Shown piece after piece: positions 53,828-64,000 of a DNA stretch of 64,000 nt. A model generated the notes under the pieces. It saw only the letters and a program-made list of their open reading frames with translations, was not told where the DNA came from and ran no database searches. Each line of letters starts with the position of its first letter. The stretch's first letter is position 1. The DNA comes from Phytophthora quininea (lineage: Eukaryota > Oomycota > Peronosporomycetes > Peronosporales > Peronosporaceae), in the NCBI GenBank assembly GCA_011947345.1, contig JAAVTG010000483.1, positions 1 through 64,000 of the forward strand. Direction: 5' to 3'. A program made the position numbers and the translations under genes.

Positions 53828-54754
53828 CCGTGGCCAATGCCGGAAACTTTGCTTTGTAAAGGCCTTTATAGCAGAACCTATGCTACAACCCCCATGGGCT
53901 TAATCTCGAGTAAACTCGGCAGATGTCAGAGTAAGCATTGAAAAAAGATACATTGATAACAATACCAATCAACGAATATTTACCGCCCAACTTCACAACG
54001 AAGAAATGACTAGTAAAGCCGTACATTGAGGCCTTGGAGAGGTGCCTTGACAACTGGAGTGCAGCGGAGGTCGGTCAGGGGACGGCGTAGGCCGGATGCA
54101 TATATCTAAGTAGTAGTATCTAATCTGCGCGGGATACCTTCCCCGCCACGAGCGAAGTGAAGTTGGCGGGGCAAACGCCGCGCAACTGAGGAGCGTAGGG
54201 ACCACAACTGGGTCACCGGTTGAGCAATTATGTATTGGCAAGTAAGAACTTACTCGTATTGCAGCCGGTCTACTCGAACTTCGGCCGCTTTCACTCTACA
54301 CTCGCAAATCGGCCCCACTCGCAAATCGGCCGAACTTACTTAGTACTCTTTATTAAGCCGAACCCAGTTTCTCGCTCCTGGCGAAGACGGAATGAATACT
54401 AAGCCACTCATTCATGGAATCTACAATCTCCGGGTGCAAAATGGTATTAATATTTGTGAAATCTAAGGCTTAGGCTACGCACATGCGGGATGCTGGTGGG
54501 TCAAGAAGACATCAAATAGGGTTTCAATCCGTCACCCAACGATATCTGTACTGGCACTCGTTTTTACTTATCGATGATTATGCTTCATGTCCAATTCGTC
54601 TAAGTGGTTCTCATCGAAAAGCGCCGTTTATCTGTTCGAGTGTCCAACGACAAATCAACAGCTGCAATTCATGTATTTGGGGCCTTCCCCGATAGTACAC
54701 TACTTAGTACTGTACACTGTAGTATGATAGCTGCGCTCGGCGCCAGGATATGTG
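53828..54754 (-). repeat. Block N, inverted copy forming the palindrome spacer
   Basis: Reverse complement of 48297-49219 with a few substitutions and short indels (for example CTACTTAGTAC near 54700). It occupies the whole spacer between the two palindrome arms. Confidence 0.85.
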
Positions 54755-55104
54755 CGTCTACGCTGCTAGACGCGATGAAAAAAGTGTACGAGGTTAACGG
54801 TATTGCGAAGTTCGTTACGCGGACGAAGCTGGCAATGGACTTGTAGTCGTTTTCTTGCATGCGTCGTTGGTAGGACACCCACAATACACGATCAAATCTT
54901 CAAAGCTTATGACTACTACGGGGGTCAACCACATCGCAATTCAGCATCCAAAGCATGAGTACAGTACTTTACCAACGACGCACTTCGGTGGCGGCTGTTA
55001 AGACAGTTTCTCTCTTACCAACTGAAGGAGGCTTCCCAATCGGTTAATTAAGGGTGCCACTTCCGAATCGAGCACCTGGGGAACATTTGAGCACAGACAC
55101 AGGG
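54755..55104. repeat. Block D, right-arm copy
   Basis: Reverse complement of 53481-53827, running from GTCTACGCTGCTAGACGCG to the CAGGG target duplication of the solo LTR. Non-coding. Confidence 0.8.
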
Positions 55105-55420
55105 TGTAGTGTGGAGATCACCAGCCATGCCCAGCCAGCCGCAGTGGTGGCGACTGGATAGTCTCGTGCACATCAATTCGTAACGCGAGCCAGGATGACC
55201 TGGATACACGGTATCGCAATACGTGATGACCTCCGAGTAGATAACGACATTTGTGTTGACACGACTGTCAACCACCCTACTCCACGCCCCAAGCACGGAG
55301 TCCCCAAACGCTAGACAAGCTCATTTAGCTCACTTGTCGATTAGCATCTAATAGACTACCGGCCAACTTAGGGAGCTTCGCCGACTCCCCCATCGTGTCT
55401 TCATACCTGCAGACACTACA
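55105..55420. mobile_element. Solo LTR (316 bases), right arm
   Basis: Inverted copy of 53165-53480, flanked by CAGGG at 55100-55104 and 55421-55425. Its start TGTAGTGTGGAGATC resembles the terminus TGTGGTGTGGAGATT of the 822-base element at 58971-59792, suggesting related LTR families. It ends 10 bases before the ATG at 55431. Confidence 0.75.
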
Positions 55421-55430
55421 CAGGGCCAGC

Positions 55431-56813
55431 ATGCTCAAGAGTACTAGAAACGACATCCAAGACCTAAGGCTGAGTGATTCCATCACACCGCCAGACGCAA
55501 TTCAATCGCACGTCATCGAGAGGTCGAGCTCCGTGACGTCTTCCTCTTCAGCGTCAGAAGACGACGGACAGACCTTGTTGCGACTCAACAGTGTCAGCAA
55601 GTCCCCAACGGAAAACCTTCCACCTTCCCGGCCAAAGTCGTCATTGCCTCCGACCAAAGTGTTGTTCCTCGACGGCGTCAGAGGCCTCGCCGCAGTCCTG
55701 GTTACCATGCAGCACTCCCACGCCTATATTGAGCAGTTCGACCTCGGTGGAGTGGCGGTCGATACATTCTTCGTGCTGTCATCATTCCTGCTGACGTGGC
55801 TCTTCATGAAGAAGAGCATGAAGCTGCTGTCACAAGGAGCAAGCCCGCGATCGTGGATGTTCGCGTTAGCCGACTACTTCTCGAAGCGGTTCTTCCGCGT
55901 GTACCCGTTGTTCGCGGTGGTGGTGATCGCGCTGTCGTTCATGTCGTACGAGGACCAAGGCAGATACTATCTGGTCGAAAATCCGAAGGCCTTCGACTTG
56001 TTTCAGACGCTAACGTTTGATTTCCACCACCGCCAATTTGCACTATGGACGCTGCCGCTGGAGATTTCGTACTACTTTGTGATCCCCGTGTTCGTCTTGG
56101 CCATGCTTGGCATGCGTCGCTACTGGTGGGTGGCCGCGGCCCCGATATTTGCGTGGACTGTCTACAAGGGCTGGTACGAATACCGAACGCACCACATGCC
56201 ATTGATGCCGCACCTTCCGACGTTTCTGTCGGGGTCGATTGGTGCTGTCGTGTTCGTGAAGCTTGACGCGTGGATGAAAGGGACTGGGTTCAAGTTCCGC
56301 TGGTGGCACACGGTTGCGATCCGCGTCTTTGAGTACGCCCTCATTGCGGTGCTGTTGAGCGTGTGCTTCAAAGGATTACTTTTTGACTGGGTTTTGAAGA
56401 ACCCTGCACCCGACACAAAAGGCGCCCGATATGTGAGCGCTCTGCTAACGGCGATCTTCGTGGTTGAGATGATCCGCCCATCGTGTGTTTCCACCATGTT
56501 TGAGTGGAGTGTGCTGCGGTACTGCGGCAAGATCAGCTTCTCGATCTACTTGCTGCACATTTTCGTCCTTGAAAACCCGACGATCAGTTCTGAGCCAAAG
56601 TACATGAACCGATTGGTTGCGCGGAGCTTCCTCATCTTCTTGTTGGCGACAGTGTCCTACTATCTCGTCGAGTATCCGTCACAGTTGATGGCCCAAAGGA
56701 TCTCCAAGTTCCTCGCAGCGCGTGAAGCGAGAGAACGAGATGGTTTGGTTCGATTTCCATGGATGGATCGGATAAAATTCAGCAAGTTGAGGACCAACTC
56801 GGTGGTCAAGTAA
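55431..56813 (+). CDS. Acyltransferase-3 family membrane protein, right-arm copy (intact)
   Basis: Complete 460-residue protein (MLKSTRNDIQDLRLSDSITP to the basic tail MDRIKFSKLRTNSVVK), stop TAA 56811-56813. It shares the uninterrupted C-terminus with 39927-41309 rather than with the left-arm copy. A cluster of replacements near 55612-55745 (SPTENLPPSRPKSS, LVTMQHSHAYIEQFDLGG) is not in the other copies. As in the left arm, the solo LTR is 10 bases upstream. Function as for the parent copy: probable membrane acyl transfer with unknown acceptor. Confidence 0.87.
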   Translation: MLKSTRNDIQDLRLSDSITPPDAIQSHVIERSSSVTSSSSASEDDGQTLLRLNSVSKSPTENLPPSRPKSSLPPTKVLFLDGVRGLAAVLVTMQHSHAYIEQFDLGGVAVDTFFVLSSFLLTWLFMKKSMKLLSQGASPRSWMFALADYFSKRFFRVYPLFAVVVIALSFMSYEDQGRYYLVENPKAFDLFQTLTFDFHHRQFALWTLPLEISYYFVIPVFVLAMLGMRRYWWVAAAPIFAWTVYKGWYEYRTHHMPLMPHLPTFLSGSIGAVVFVKLDAWMKGTGFKFRWWHTVAIRVFEYALIAVLLSVCFKGLLFDWVLKNPAPDTKGARYVSALLTAIFVVEMIRPSCVSTMFEWSVLRYCGKISFSIYLLHIFVLENPTISSEPKYMNRLVARSFLIFLLATVSYYLVEYPSQLMAQRISKFLAAREARERDGLVRFPWMDRIKFSKLRTNSVVK

Positions 56814-56995
56814 ACTCATGTGACCGTAGCAAGGTGTATTATTCAGGCATAGTGTAGGTGTTCAACTCGGAGGCCCAGCAACAAAGAATCTTCACAAACG
56901 CTGCTCGAGTGAATCTTGAACGTTATATGTATGCGGTCGAATCTCCTTGGCGGAAGTCAGTGCACTTTCTAATTGTCGACGCGAGCAGCGAGGCC

Positions 56996-57900
56996 ATGCC
57001 GGCGTCTTCATTCGTCGAGCTGCTGCCAGAGCTGGATGTGTCCAAGGCCGACCGCGACGGCCTCTTGGAGCTGGAGGCCATGCTGGTGGCCAACAGTCTG
57101 GAGCAGTACGACCAGCTGCATCGCCCCAAGAAAGAGAAGGCTGGCGCGGCGAAAGGGCCGCCCACCGGTCAGTGGCACGAGATCCGCAAGGTCGACAGTC
57201 TCCGTATCTACGAGGAACGCGGCCCCGCCAGCCCCGAGACGCCCAGTATGCCGACCATCATGATGCTGGGCTCGGTCGAGGGGGCCTGGACGACGTCATG
57301 TACGGGGTCGTGGCCGCCACCGACGCGGACGAGCGAATCAAGGAGCGTGTGCTGCAAGACGGAGCCGAGGACCACCAACTTGGGCGGCATCCCCAACCAC
57401 GTGGACGATCTGCAGGGCGCCACGCAGCAGGACGAGGAGCGAGTACATCTCCGGGGCCAGAAGACAACGGTGCACCGGATCGATGCAACTACGCATCAGG
57501 CTTTTGGAGGAGCAGCCAACGACGAGATGCTGGCGGACGAAGACGTGGCGGACATTCGAGACCCCGACGAGACTGTCACGGCAGTGCCCTCGGAGCAGCA
57601 GGAGGCCAGGAGGCTGGCAGTGCGGAAGGCCATGAAGTTTGCCTGGGGCAACTACGAGGAGCATGCATTCGGAGGGGACGAAGTGGACCCGAAAATGGCG
57701 TCAAGCGGAGCAATGTCTGGGGTGACATCGCTTGCTCGTTGGTGGACGGCATCGACACGCTCTGGATCATGGACTTGAAGGACGAGTTTAAGCGTGCCAG
57801 AGACTACGTGGCAGGCCATCTCGACTTTTCCCACTTGGGACGTGATGGCAACAACCTCTCGGTGTTCGAGACTATTATCCGGGAAGTCGGCGGGCTGTTA
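56996..57900 (+). pseudogene. START / GH47 chimera (right palindrome arm), cut by retroelements
   Basis: Same junction as the left arm: START fragment to 57370, GH47 from 57371 (ACCACCAACTTGGG). A continuous frame from 56996 runs to a stop at 57776-57778. It contains the START N-terminus, about 35 out-of-frame residues, and then the GH47 stem and first catalytic residues (FAWGNYEEHAFGGDE). Loss of one A near 57693 then shifts the frame. GH47 homology ends at 57900 (CTGTTAAG), where a LINE-like fragment begins. Confidence 0.82.
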
Positions 57901-58275
57901 AGAGAGAATAAAGTTGATTAACAAGGTATAGGATAATTCGTCTAGCTAGCTACCAAATTGACAGGTAAGAAACGAATGATTTGGTCACAGTCGATGTATC
58001 CAAATTCTTTGCTGGGGCGGAGGTAAATTCACATCCTTTGGCGCCTCAAAGCCTAATCGTATGAGGGCTAGTTTCAAGCTATCGCCATTGATACATGAAC
58101 TGGTAGTGCCGTCTAAACGAAGACATCACATTTTCGATGCGCAGTTCCTCCGTCTGAGTTTCTTCAAAGAGAATGTCCTTCCGCAGTCTCCAGATCGCGT
58201 GAAACACAATCGCTGTGTGTACACTCCACAGCAGTAGGAGTAAGTTTTGGTGTTGTCTCCATCCTGGAAGAATAT
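57901..58275 (-). mobile_element. LINE-like retroelement 3' fragment
   Basis: The minus-strand frame ending at 58079 reads LLLLLWSVHTAIVFHAIWRL followed by RKDILFEE. This matches the Trp-rich end of non-LTR reverse transcriptase proteins (zf-RVT region). About 175 bases resembling a 3' UTR follow to the GH47 break at 57900. It is strongly 5'-truncated and abuts the copia LTR at 58276. Confidence 0.5.
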
Positions 58276-58520
58276 TGTTGGTTTGTTGGCAAAAGCTGAA
58301 GTGAATTACAGTTAGTCTTTGCAATTTCTACAGCTAGCTTCTCTCCTACTTGCTCGCCCTCTCTGCCTTCTTCTCCTTGACCAGTCGTTTCTTGTTGTCT
58401 TGTCCTCAGTATCTCCTGCACATCCTGGCGCTTGGTCCTGGGACCCAACCAATCAGGGAACGGTTCCACTTGAACCGTGCTACCGGTCCCGAACCGTGCT
58501 CGAGCGGTGCAACCTTAACA
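58276..58520 (-). repeat. Copia 3' LTR
   Basis: Starts TGTTGGTTTGTTGGC and ends CAACCTTAACA on the plus strand; direct repeat of 63519-63763. Confidence 0.9.
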
Positions 58521-58527
58521 CTCCCAC

Positions 58528-61500
58528 TCACTGCGACGGCACGGTGCTCTTGTCCTTGATGCCGCTTGCGTTGTGGAAGAACCTGAGCGTCTTGGTCCCA
58601 AGCGCCTTCGTCAGCATGTCCGCAAGCTGATGCTTGGTGTCGACGTAGTCGACCGTTACTGTTCCACGCTCGACGTTCTCATGCGTGAAGTGATGTTTGA
58701 TATCCACATGCTTGGTTCTGGCGTGATAGCCCGCGTTCTTGGCCAACGCGATCGCCCCTTAATTGTCTTCCCAAATCTGCGTCGGTTCTTCTTGACCCCT
58801 GCCCATGTCGTTGAGCATCGCTCGAACCCATAGCACCTCTTGTGTGCACAGGCTCAGCGCCATGTATTAGGCCTCTGCCGAACTCAGCGCAACCGTCCTC
58901 TGGAACTTGGACTTGAACACCACCGGGCCGTTCCCGATCATCACCATGACACCAGACACCGAACGCCTGTTGTGGTGTAGGAATCCACTGAACTTTCGCT
59001 AATGCAGCAGCGAGCTTCCGCACACAACAATACACCTTCCAGATTGTCAGGCGAATGTTGGGCGTGATCTGAAGGAACCAGATCCGACCCTGCCCGAGCG
59101 GGTGTGGCTTCCGCTCACTGTCTACGCTGAAGGCAAATATAAACCGACGCTACAGGCGCGAGTCTTCACCTGTACGTCCAAACACTCTCTCACACACTCA
59201 AAACCCCGTGGCACCAGCAGACGAAGGTTGCCTAGTCCCGTGGACTCTCTTACGGGGGCGCCGGAGTATAACTCCGGCTGAAAGTCACGTTGGAATGCGA
59301 CCCGCACTCCACACACAAGGGCTCTTTCGCCCAACACTCCCCTATTAATAGGGCCAAACCGAAATACACTCTAACTACCACTCTTCACTCTTGGCCTGAC
59401 CAAACGAACACTCACTTCACGAAGGTCTGTGTTCGCTGGCAGGCATAACCCACGACCACAGGGCAAGGTGCTTACCTAGGACGCTTGGCCGCTTGGGAAG
59501 TCGGGGGAAAATTCTGCTCTGTTTGTATCGCCCTCTCGGGCTCTTACTCTTTCTAATCCTACCCTTATCTATGAGTCTATACAAATGTCAAGTGAAACGC
59601 AAGCGTCGCCGTCGGAGCTACCCATCCGAAGATTCACGACCAGGCGATGGTTCGCAATAGCGCCCACCTCGGGATAGCGACCTTCACTGAACCTTCGCCT
59701 CGCGTCGCCATTGGTCCAGCTCGACGCCTTTTATCAGCCAATAGCGGGGGCGACTGTTCGTTGACGGATCTTGGAGAAATCTCCACACCACACTGTCGTC
59801 AATGTTGCTTCCCCAGTCCGCGTCCGTGAACGCTTCAACAGTTACCGTTCCTGTGTCACCACTTTGGTACACGATCCCGTGCTCGCGGGTCGTCTTCAAG
59901 TATCGTAGCACTCGAATCGCAGCCCTCCAATGCTGCAGTCCCGGGTTCTCCGGGAACCGCGACAGCTGCGTCACCACGAATGCAACGTCCGGCCTCGTGC
60001 ATGTCGTAATGTAGAGAAGACATCCGATGAGGGAACGGTACGGTTTCAACCGCATCTCATCACGCTCTACTGCTGTTCCAGGTGACTGTTTCTTCGACAA
60101 CTTCAAGTTGGACGCACACGGATTGTCGACAGCCTTGGCGTTTTCCTGTCCGAACCGTTCCGCTACGTCGTCGATGTAGCGAGTCTGCTTGATCATCAGT
60201 GAGCCAACCTTCCTGTCATGATCGATCTCCATGCCCAGGATGAACTTCGCTGCTCCCAACTCCTTCATTTTGAATGCTGCCTTGAGGGCTTCCTTCACGT
60301 CACGGATCTCGCCACTCGTCTTCGCAGCGATGATCATGTCGTCCACGTACAAACACACGTAGATGAAACCGTTCCCGGAACGCTTGACGTACACACACTG
60401 GTCTGCTCCACAACTCGTGAAACCGTTCTTCATAAATACAGCGTGAATAGTCTTGTTCCATGCGCTGGCAGCCTGTTTCAGCCCGTAGATCGCCTTGTTC
60501 AGTTCACACACGCATCCTTGCGCGACTTCCACACCGAACGGAACCTCCATGTAGACCAGGTCCTTCAATCCACTGTTCAGGAACGCTGTATCCGCGTCCA
60601 ATTGTTCCATCACATAACCGTCCGCCACGCAGACTGCCAAAACGACACGAATCGAATTCATGTTTGCCACAGGGGAGTAAGTCTCGAAGAAATCCACTCC
60701 GAACTTCTGCTTAAACCCCTGTGCGACCAATCGTGCCTTGTACCGAATGACACGACCGTTCTCGTCACGCTTCTTGGCGAATACCCACCGGCACCCGATG
60801 GGATGCATGTTCGTTCCGCGTGGAACCAAGGTCCACGTACCGTTCCGTTCATGGGAACGCAGCTCGGCTTCCATGGCCTTTCGCCACTCACGAGCATCGG
60901 GGCTGGCCATTGCCTGATCGTATGTTTCTGGCGGATCTGAAGCGTCCACAACGCTCGCCGCGTACGCCAACAAAGCTTCAGCGATAAGTCGGTCTTCGTC
61001 GATCCTTGCACGCTTGGGGGACGGTGCACCATCACTCCCTTCCGACTTCCGTTCTTCATCCAGCTCGAAACCGTCCTCGAGCAGAAACGCAGGCTATCGA
61101 GAACGCCTCGACCGTTCCACCTGGGGTCTAAACACCAGACAGTCTTCTTGATACCGTTCTTGCGGGGAACGGTAGTCCGCCAACTCAAATCCAGTCGACA
61201 TCCGCTCCTCCAGTGGAGGTAATTGCGGCAGGCTTGTTTCCAGCTCCGGAGCCACCTCATCCATCTCGACGTCTTGAATCGGCACTTATTCAACCTCTCC
61301 CATGGGTACGTCGATGTCGGCCAATCGTTCCGTCCGAGTCGAGGCTACTGGTTCATCACCGTCCTTGGTCAACTGAATGGCCGTTCCTTGCTGCCGCGAG
61401 TGCGTATCATAAATTCCGCCCACCTCGCGCTCGTCCGGCTTAACCGACCGTGATGTCTTGACCTTGGACGCTTCTAAGTCGTAGACACGGTACCCTTTCG

Positions 61501-63455
61501 TGTTGTCCGCATACCCGAGGAACATACACCTGAAGCTCTTGGGTTCAAGCTTCGTCCTCTTAGCATCGTCGATGTGAGTGTACCCTTCCGACCCGAACAC
61601 TCGCAAGTGTTCCATCCGTGGTTTCACCTTGAAGCCCACCTCATACGGAGTCATATCAGAGCGTTCCGTGTTCACGGAACGGTTGATCAAGTAGACCGCC
61701 GTGCTGACAGCTTCCGCCCACCACTTGGTCGACACGCCCTTGTAGTGCAACATGCTCCGAGCCTTCTCCATAACGGTACGGTTCATCCGTTCCTCCACTC
61801 CATTCTGCTGTGGACTGTATGGAACGGTACGCTGGTGCATGATACCGTTCTTGGCACACAAGGCCGTCACCTTCTTATTCACGAACTCCGTTCCATTGTC
61901 CGAACGGATGCACTTGATGCGCTGGCCCCACTGGCTCTCAAACAGTTCCTTGAACTCCACCAGTCGATCCGCCACTTCGCTCTTGTTCTTCAAGAAGTAC
62001 GCCATCACAAACCGTGAATAATCATCCACAAACGTCAGCACATACCGTGCTCCCCTTTTGAGACCGTTCTCATCGGCCCCATCACATCTGTGTGGACTAG
62101 CTCCAACACACGAGATGTCTTGGTCATCGACCGTGATGGGAACGCTGCCACTGTCTGCTTCCCCTTCATGCAACCACCGCACAAAGTCTTGATGCCACGG
62201 TCCACGGTTGGCACACCATTCGTGGCACGCTGGGTCTTGGCCATACCGTTCTCGCCTGGATGTCCCATGCGAGCGTGCCGAAGCTCCCACTGATTGTCAG
62301 CCCCGGCGTATTCCACGAACCGTGCCCCTTCCTGCTCGCAGTCCAGCATATACGCCTTGCCGATCTTCTTTCCCAGTGCCAATGCACTGTTCCGTCCCCA
62401 GATGACACATGAGGAACGCCGGAACTCCACGCTCAAACCGCGTTCTGCAAGCTTCCCCACCGACAGTAACCATCTGTCGAGTCCCGGAATATGCAGCACT
62501 TCCACCATCTTGATGCGCTTGCCATCCATCCCGGTCAGCTTGACCGTTCCGCGAAATGCGACGCGCAGCTTCTTGCCGTCCGCAATAGTCACTTCCATAC
62601 CTGTGACCGTTCCATCGTACTCGAACAAGTCACCACGGTGGGGGTCATGTGGGACGTCGCACCGCTGTCAATCAACCATCCCGCGAGGCGTTCCTCGCTT
62701 GCAGCGAACACTGCATCATCGCCGCCATCACCGTTCTTGGCCGAGCAGTCCCGCTTCATGTGCCCGACCTGGTTGCACTTGAAACACTTGCCCTGGAAAC
62801 CACTGCTCTTTCTTGGACCGTTACCCTTTCGACCATTACCTTGGCCGCTCTTGAACCGTCCAGCGTTTCCGTTTACCCGGAACGCTTTCTCCGTGACTTC
62901 CTTCTTCTGCAACCGCTCATACTCCTTGAGCAGCTTTTCCTTCACCTCGATGATCGTGATGTCCTTGGAGTTTTCCACGTTGGACGCAATGATCTCGTAG
63001 TCTTCCGGTAGGCTGCTCAGTAACACTACGAGCTGTCGTGCCTCGTCCGCTTCTTCTCCCATTGTCTGCAGACCCACCACGAGCTCGTCGAACGCGTCCA
63101 AGTGCTTGGACATCTTGGAACCGTTCTCCATCTTGAACTCGTGGAGACGCCGTGTTATCGTGACACAGTTCTGGAGCGTGGAACGGTTGTAGAAATCCCG
63201 CAGAGTGTTCCACGCTCCGATGGCCGTGGTTGCAGACCGTATCTTCGTCTGGTGCTGCAGCTCCACGCCTTGGGCGATGATCCCGAGGGCCTTGGCGTCG
63301 TTCATCAGCCACGCCTCGGTCATTTCTTCCTCCTTCTTGACGACTTGAACATGCGCCAGCAGGCCCTTCCGTACCAGGGTCATACGCATGTTATACTCCC
63401 AGTGAAAGTAGTTTCCGTTCCCGAGGAGGACTTCAGCGCGCTTGGTCGTCGTCAT
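58528..63455 (-). pseudogene. Copia gag-pol polyprotein gene, broken
   Basis: The ATG at 63453-63455 starts gag. A zinc knuckle CFKCNQVGHMKRDC is followed by the protease site WLIDSGATSHM. A GAG-pre-integrase segment (WELRHARMGHP) and integrase (FVDDYSRFVMAYF, RSDNGTEF, PYSPQQNGVEERMNRT) come next. Reverse transcriptase has CRWVFAKKRDENG, QLDADTAFLN and YVDD, and RNase H ends TKHVDIKHHFTHE and DMLTKALGTK. Breaks: frame changes near 62630 and 62060, a stop at 61286-61288, further frame changes before the reverse transcriptase, stops at 58867-58869 and 58759-58761, and an 822-base insertion in RNase H. It cannot make a full polyprotein. Confidence 0.88.
58971..59792 (-). mobile_element. Solo LTR-like insertion (822 bases) inside copia RNase H
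   Basis: The ends are TGTGGTGT and ACACCACA (TG...CA, 8-base inverted repeat). The flanking CTGT at 58967-58970 and 59793-59796 is the target duplication. Removing the insert and one CTGT restores the RNase H reading around DADWGSNIDDRRSVSG. No coding region was found inside. Family unknown, possibly related to the 316-base solo LTR. Confidence 0.8.
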
Positions 63456-63518
63456 GGTCGTACAAGACCGTTCTTCGCAGAGAGTTCTAGGTACAGGTCT
63501 TGGTTGCGGCTGTTAACC

Positions 63519-63763
63519 TGTTGGTTTGTTGGCAAAAGCTGAAGTGAATTACAGTTAGTCTTTGCAATATCTACAGCTTGCTTCTCTCCCACTTGTTCGT
63601 CCTCTCTGCCTTCTTCTCCTTGACCAGTCGTTTCTTGTCGTCTTGTCCTCAGTATCTCCTGCACATCCTGGCGCTTGGTCCTGGGACCCAACCAATCAGG
63701 GAACGGTTCCACTTGAACCGTGCTACCGGTCCCAAACCGTGCTCGAGCGGTGCAACCTTAACA
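63519..63763 (-). repeat. Copia 5' LTR
   Basis: Direct repeat of 58276-58520. It is followed by GGTTAACAGCC on the minus strand, the position of a primer-binding site. On the right it abuts GH47 sequence. Confidence 0.9.
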
Positions 63764-64000
63764 CTTCTTAACCCGCACACGAAGCAGAAAAGCTTCGCTG
63801 CCTGGGCTCGCTATCGGTACGAGTTATTATTATGTCTGCTTTGGATTCCCTCATTCTAACCGGCAGTGTGTTTATGACTGCAGAGCGCACATTGCCGACA
63901 TCGGCACACTGCAGCTCGAAACCCGCTACTTGTCGGACGTTACGGGTGATCCAAAATACGCAAAAATGGTGTGTCGTTTTTTTAGGCTGCTGGCTCGGCT
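63764..64000 (+). pseudogene. GH47 fragment resuming after the retroelements (runs off window)
   Basis: CTTCTTAACCCGCACACGAAGC corresponds to about 47174 of the intact copy, then intron 1 and exon 2 (ADIGTLQLETRYLSDVTGDP) and the start of intron 2 follow. An extra A in CAGAAAAGC breaks the frame before intron 1. About 100 bases of GH47 (equivalent to 47071-47170) are missing across the insertion. This is the continuation of the right-arm copy that stops at 57900. Confidence 0.82.

Larger units (their letters stand above)
50684..57900. repeat. Large palindrome: 3.14-kb inverted arms with 927-base spacer
   Basis: The left arm 50684-53827 and right arm 54755-57900 are inverted copies. Each contains, from the outside, GH47 stem and first-exon sequence, the START N-terminal fragment, an acyltransferase gene, a 316-base solo LTR, and block D. 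The spacer 53828-54754 is block N inverted. Arm differences are few: one indel near 51866/56727, one at 50997, one at about 57693, and clustered substitutions in the acyltransferase N-terminal region. Confidence 0.88.
58276..63763 (-). mobile_element. Ty1/copia LTR retrotransposon
   Basis: 5.5-kb element oriented leftward, bounded by two 245-base LTRs (58276-58520 and 63519-63763) with TGTT...AACA ends and seven differences counted between them. A purine-rich tract (AGTGAGTGGGAG on the minus strand) precedes the 3' LTR. The order protease, integrase, reverse transcriptase, RNase H identifies the copia superfamily. The 5-base flanks (AATAT and CTTCT) do not match, so the element has been rearranged since insertion. 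Confidence 0.9.

Noticed and set aside
59684..63455. Frequent GAACGGT / ACCGTTC sequence through the copia region, suspected as a motif array
   Set aside because: Most instances fall in coding frame as Asn-Gly-Thr, Asn-Gly or Glu-Arg codons, so codon preference is a sufficient explanation.
1..64000. Possible prokaryotic operon or CRISPR structure
   Set aside because: No regularly spaced repeats were seen; introns, mixed orientations and eukaryotic families point to an oomycete nuclear genome.

Overview
The window comes from an oomycete nuclear genome, most likely Phytophthora or a close Peronosporales relative. This rests on a secreted effector candidate with RXLR and dEER motifs, short introns of about 60-86 bases with GT...AG ends, oomycete-type initiator sequences (GCTCATTYY-like) about 50 bases before several start codons, and a large family of proteins joining a START-like lipid-binding region to a divergent FYVE-like zinc finger. 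No tRNA, rRNA or CRISPR array was seen.

Layout. 1-9.1 kb: a tandem same-strand array of six START/FYVE-like genes, the first cut by the window edge and the second frameshifted. 9.3-15 kb: an MFS transporter, an MFS relic, a GDSL esterase of the isoamyl-acetate-hydrolase type, and an acyltransferase-3 membrane protein. 15.8-20.2 kb: a long START/FYVE protein and the glutamate synthase small subunit. 20.4-25.2 kb: an F-box-like/LRR protein divergent from an anoctamin. 25.3-31 kb: two divergently arranged folate-biopterin transporter paralogues. 31.2-35 kb: a probable Trl1/Rnl1-type RNA ligase convergent with a LisH-CTLH-WD40 protein. 35.3-41.3 kb: three more START/FYVE genes of a second subfamily and a second acyltransferase.

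From about 41 kb the sequence becomes gene-poor and rearranged. It holds a 1-kb PIF/Harbinger-like non-autonomous element, an RXLR effector gene with a fresh 72-codon internal duplication, a CENP-B-type DNA-binding gene, and a GH47 alpha-mannosidase gene. The mannosidase, a START gene fragment and the acyltransferase are then reshuffled into nested inverted duplications. A 3.14-kb inverted repeat (50684-53827 and 54755-57900) surrounds a 927-base spacer that is itself an inverted copy of 48297-49219. Both arms carry the same START/GH47 chimera and the same 316-base solo LTR sitting 10 bases before an acyltransferase start codon. The right arm is broken by a LINE 3' fragment and a 5.5-kb Ty1/copia element (58276-63763), whose RNase H is itself split by an 822-base solo LTR. 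Mannosidase sequence resumes at 63764.

Caution: many otherwise conserved genes carry 1-2 base frameshifts. Some may be consensus errors in the assembly; at least one is shared by three copies and so is probably real or systematic. The spans given for those genes cover the whole recognisable gene, including breaks.
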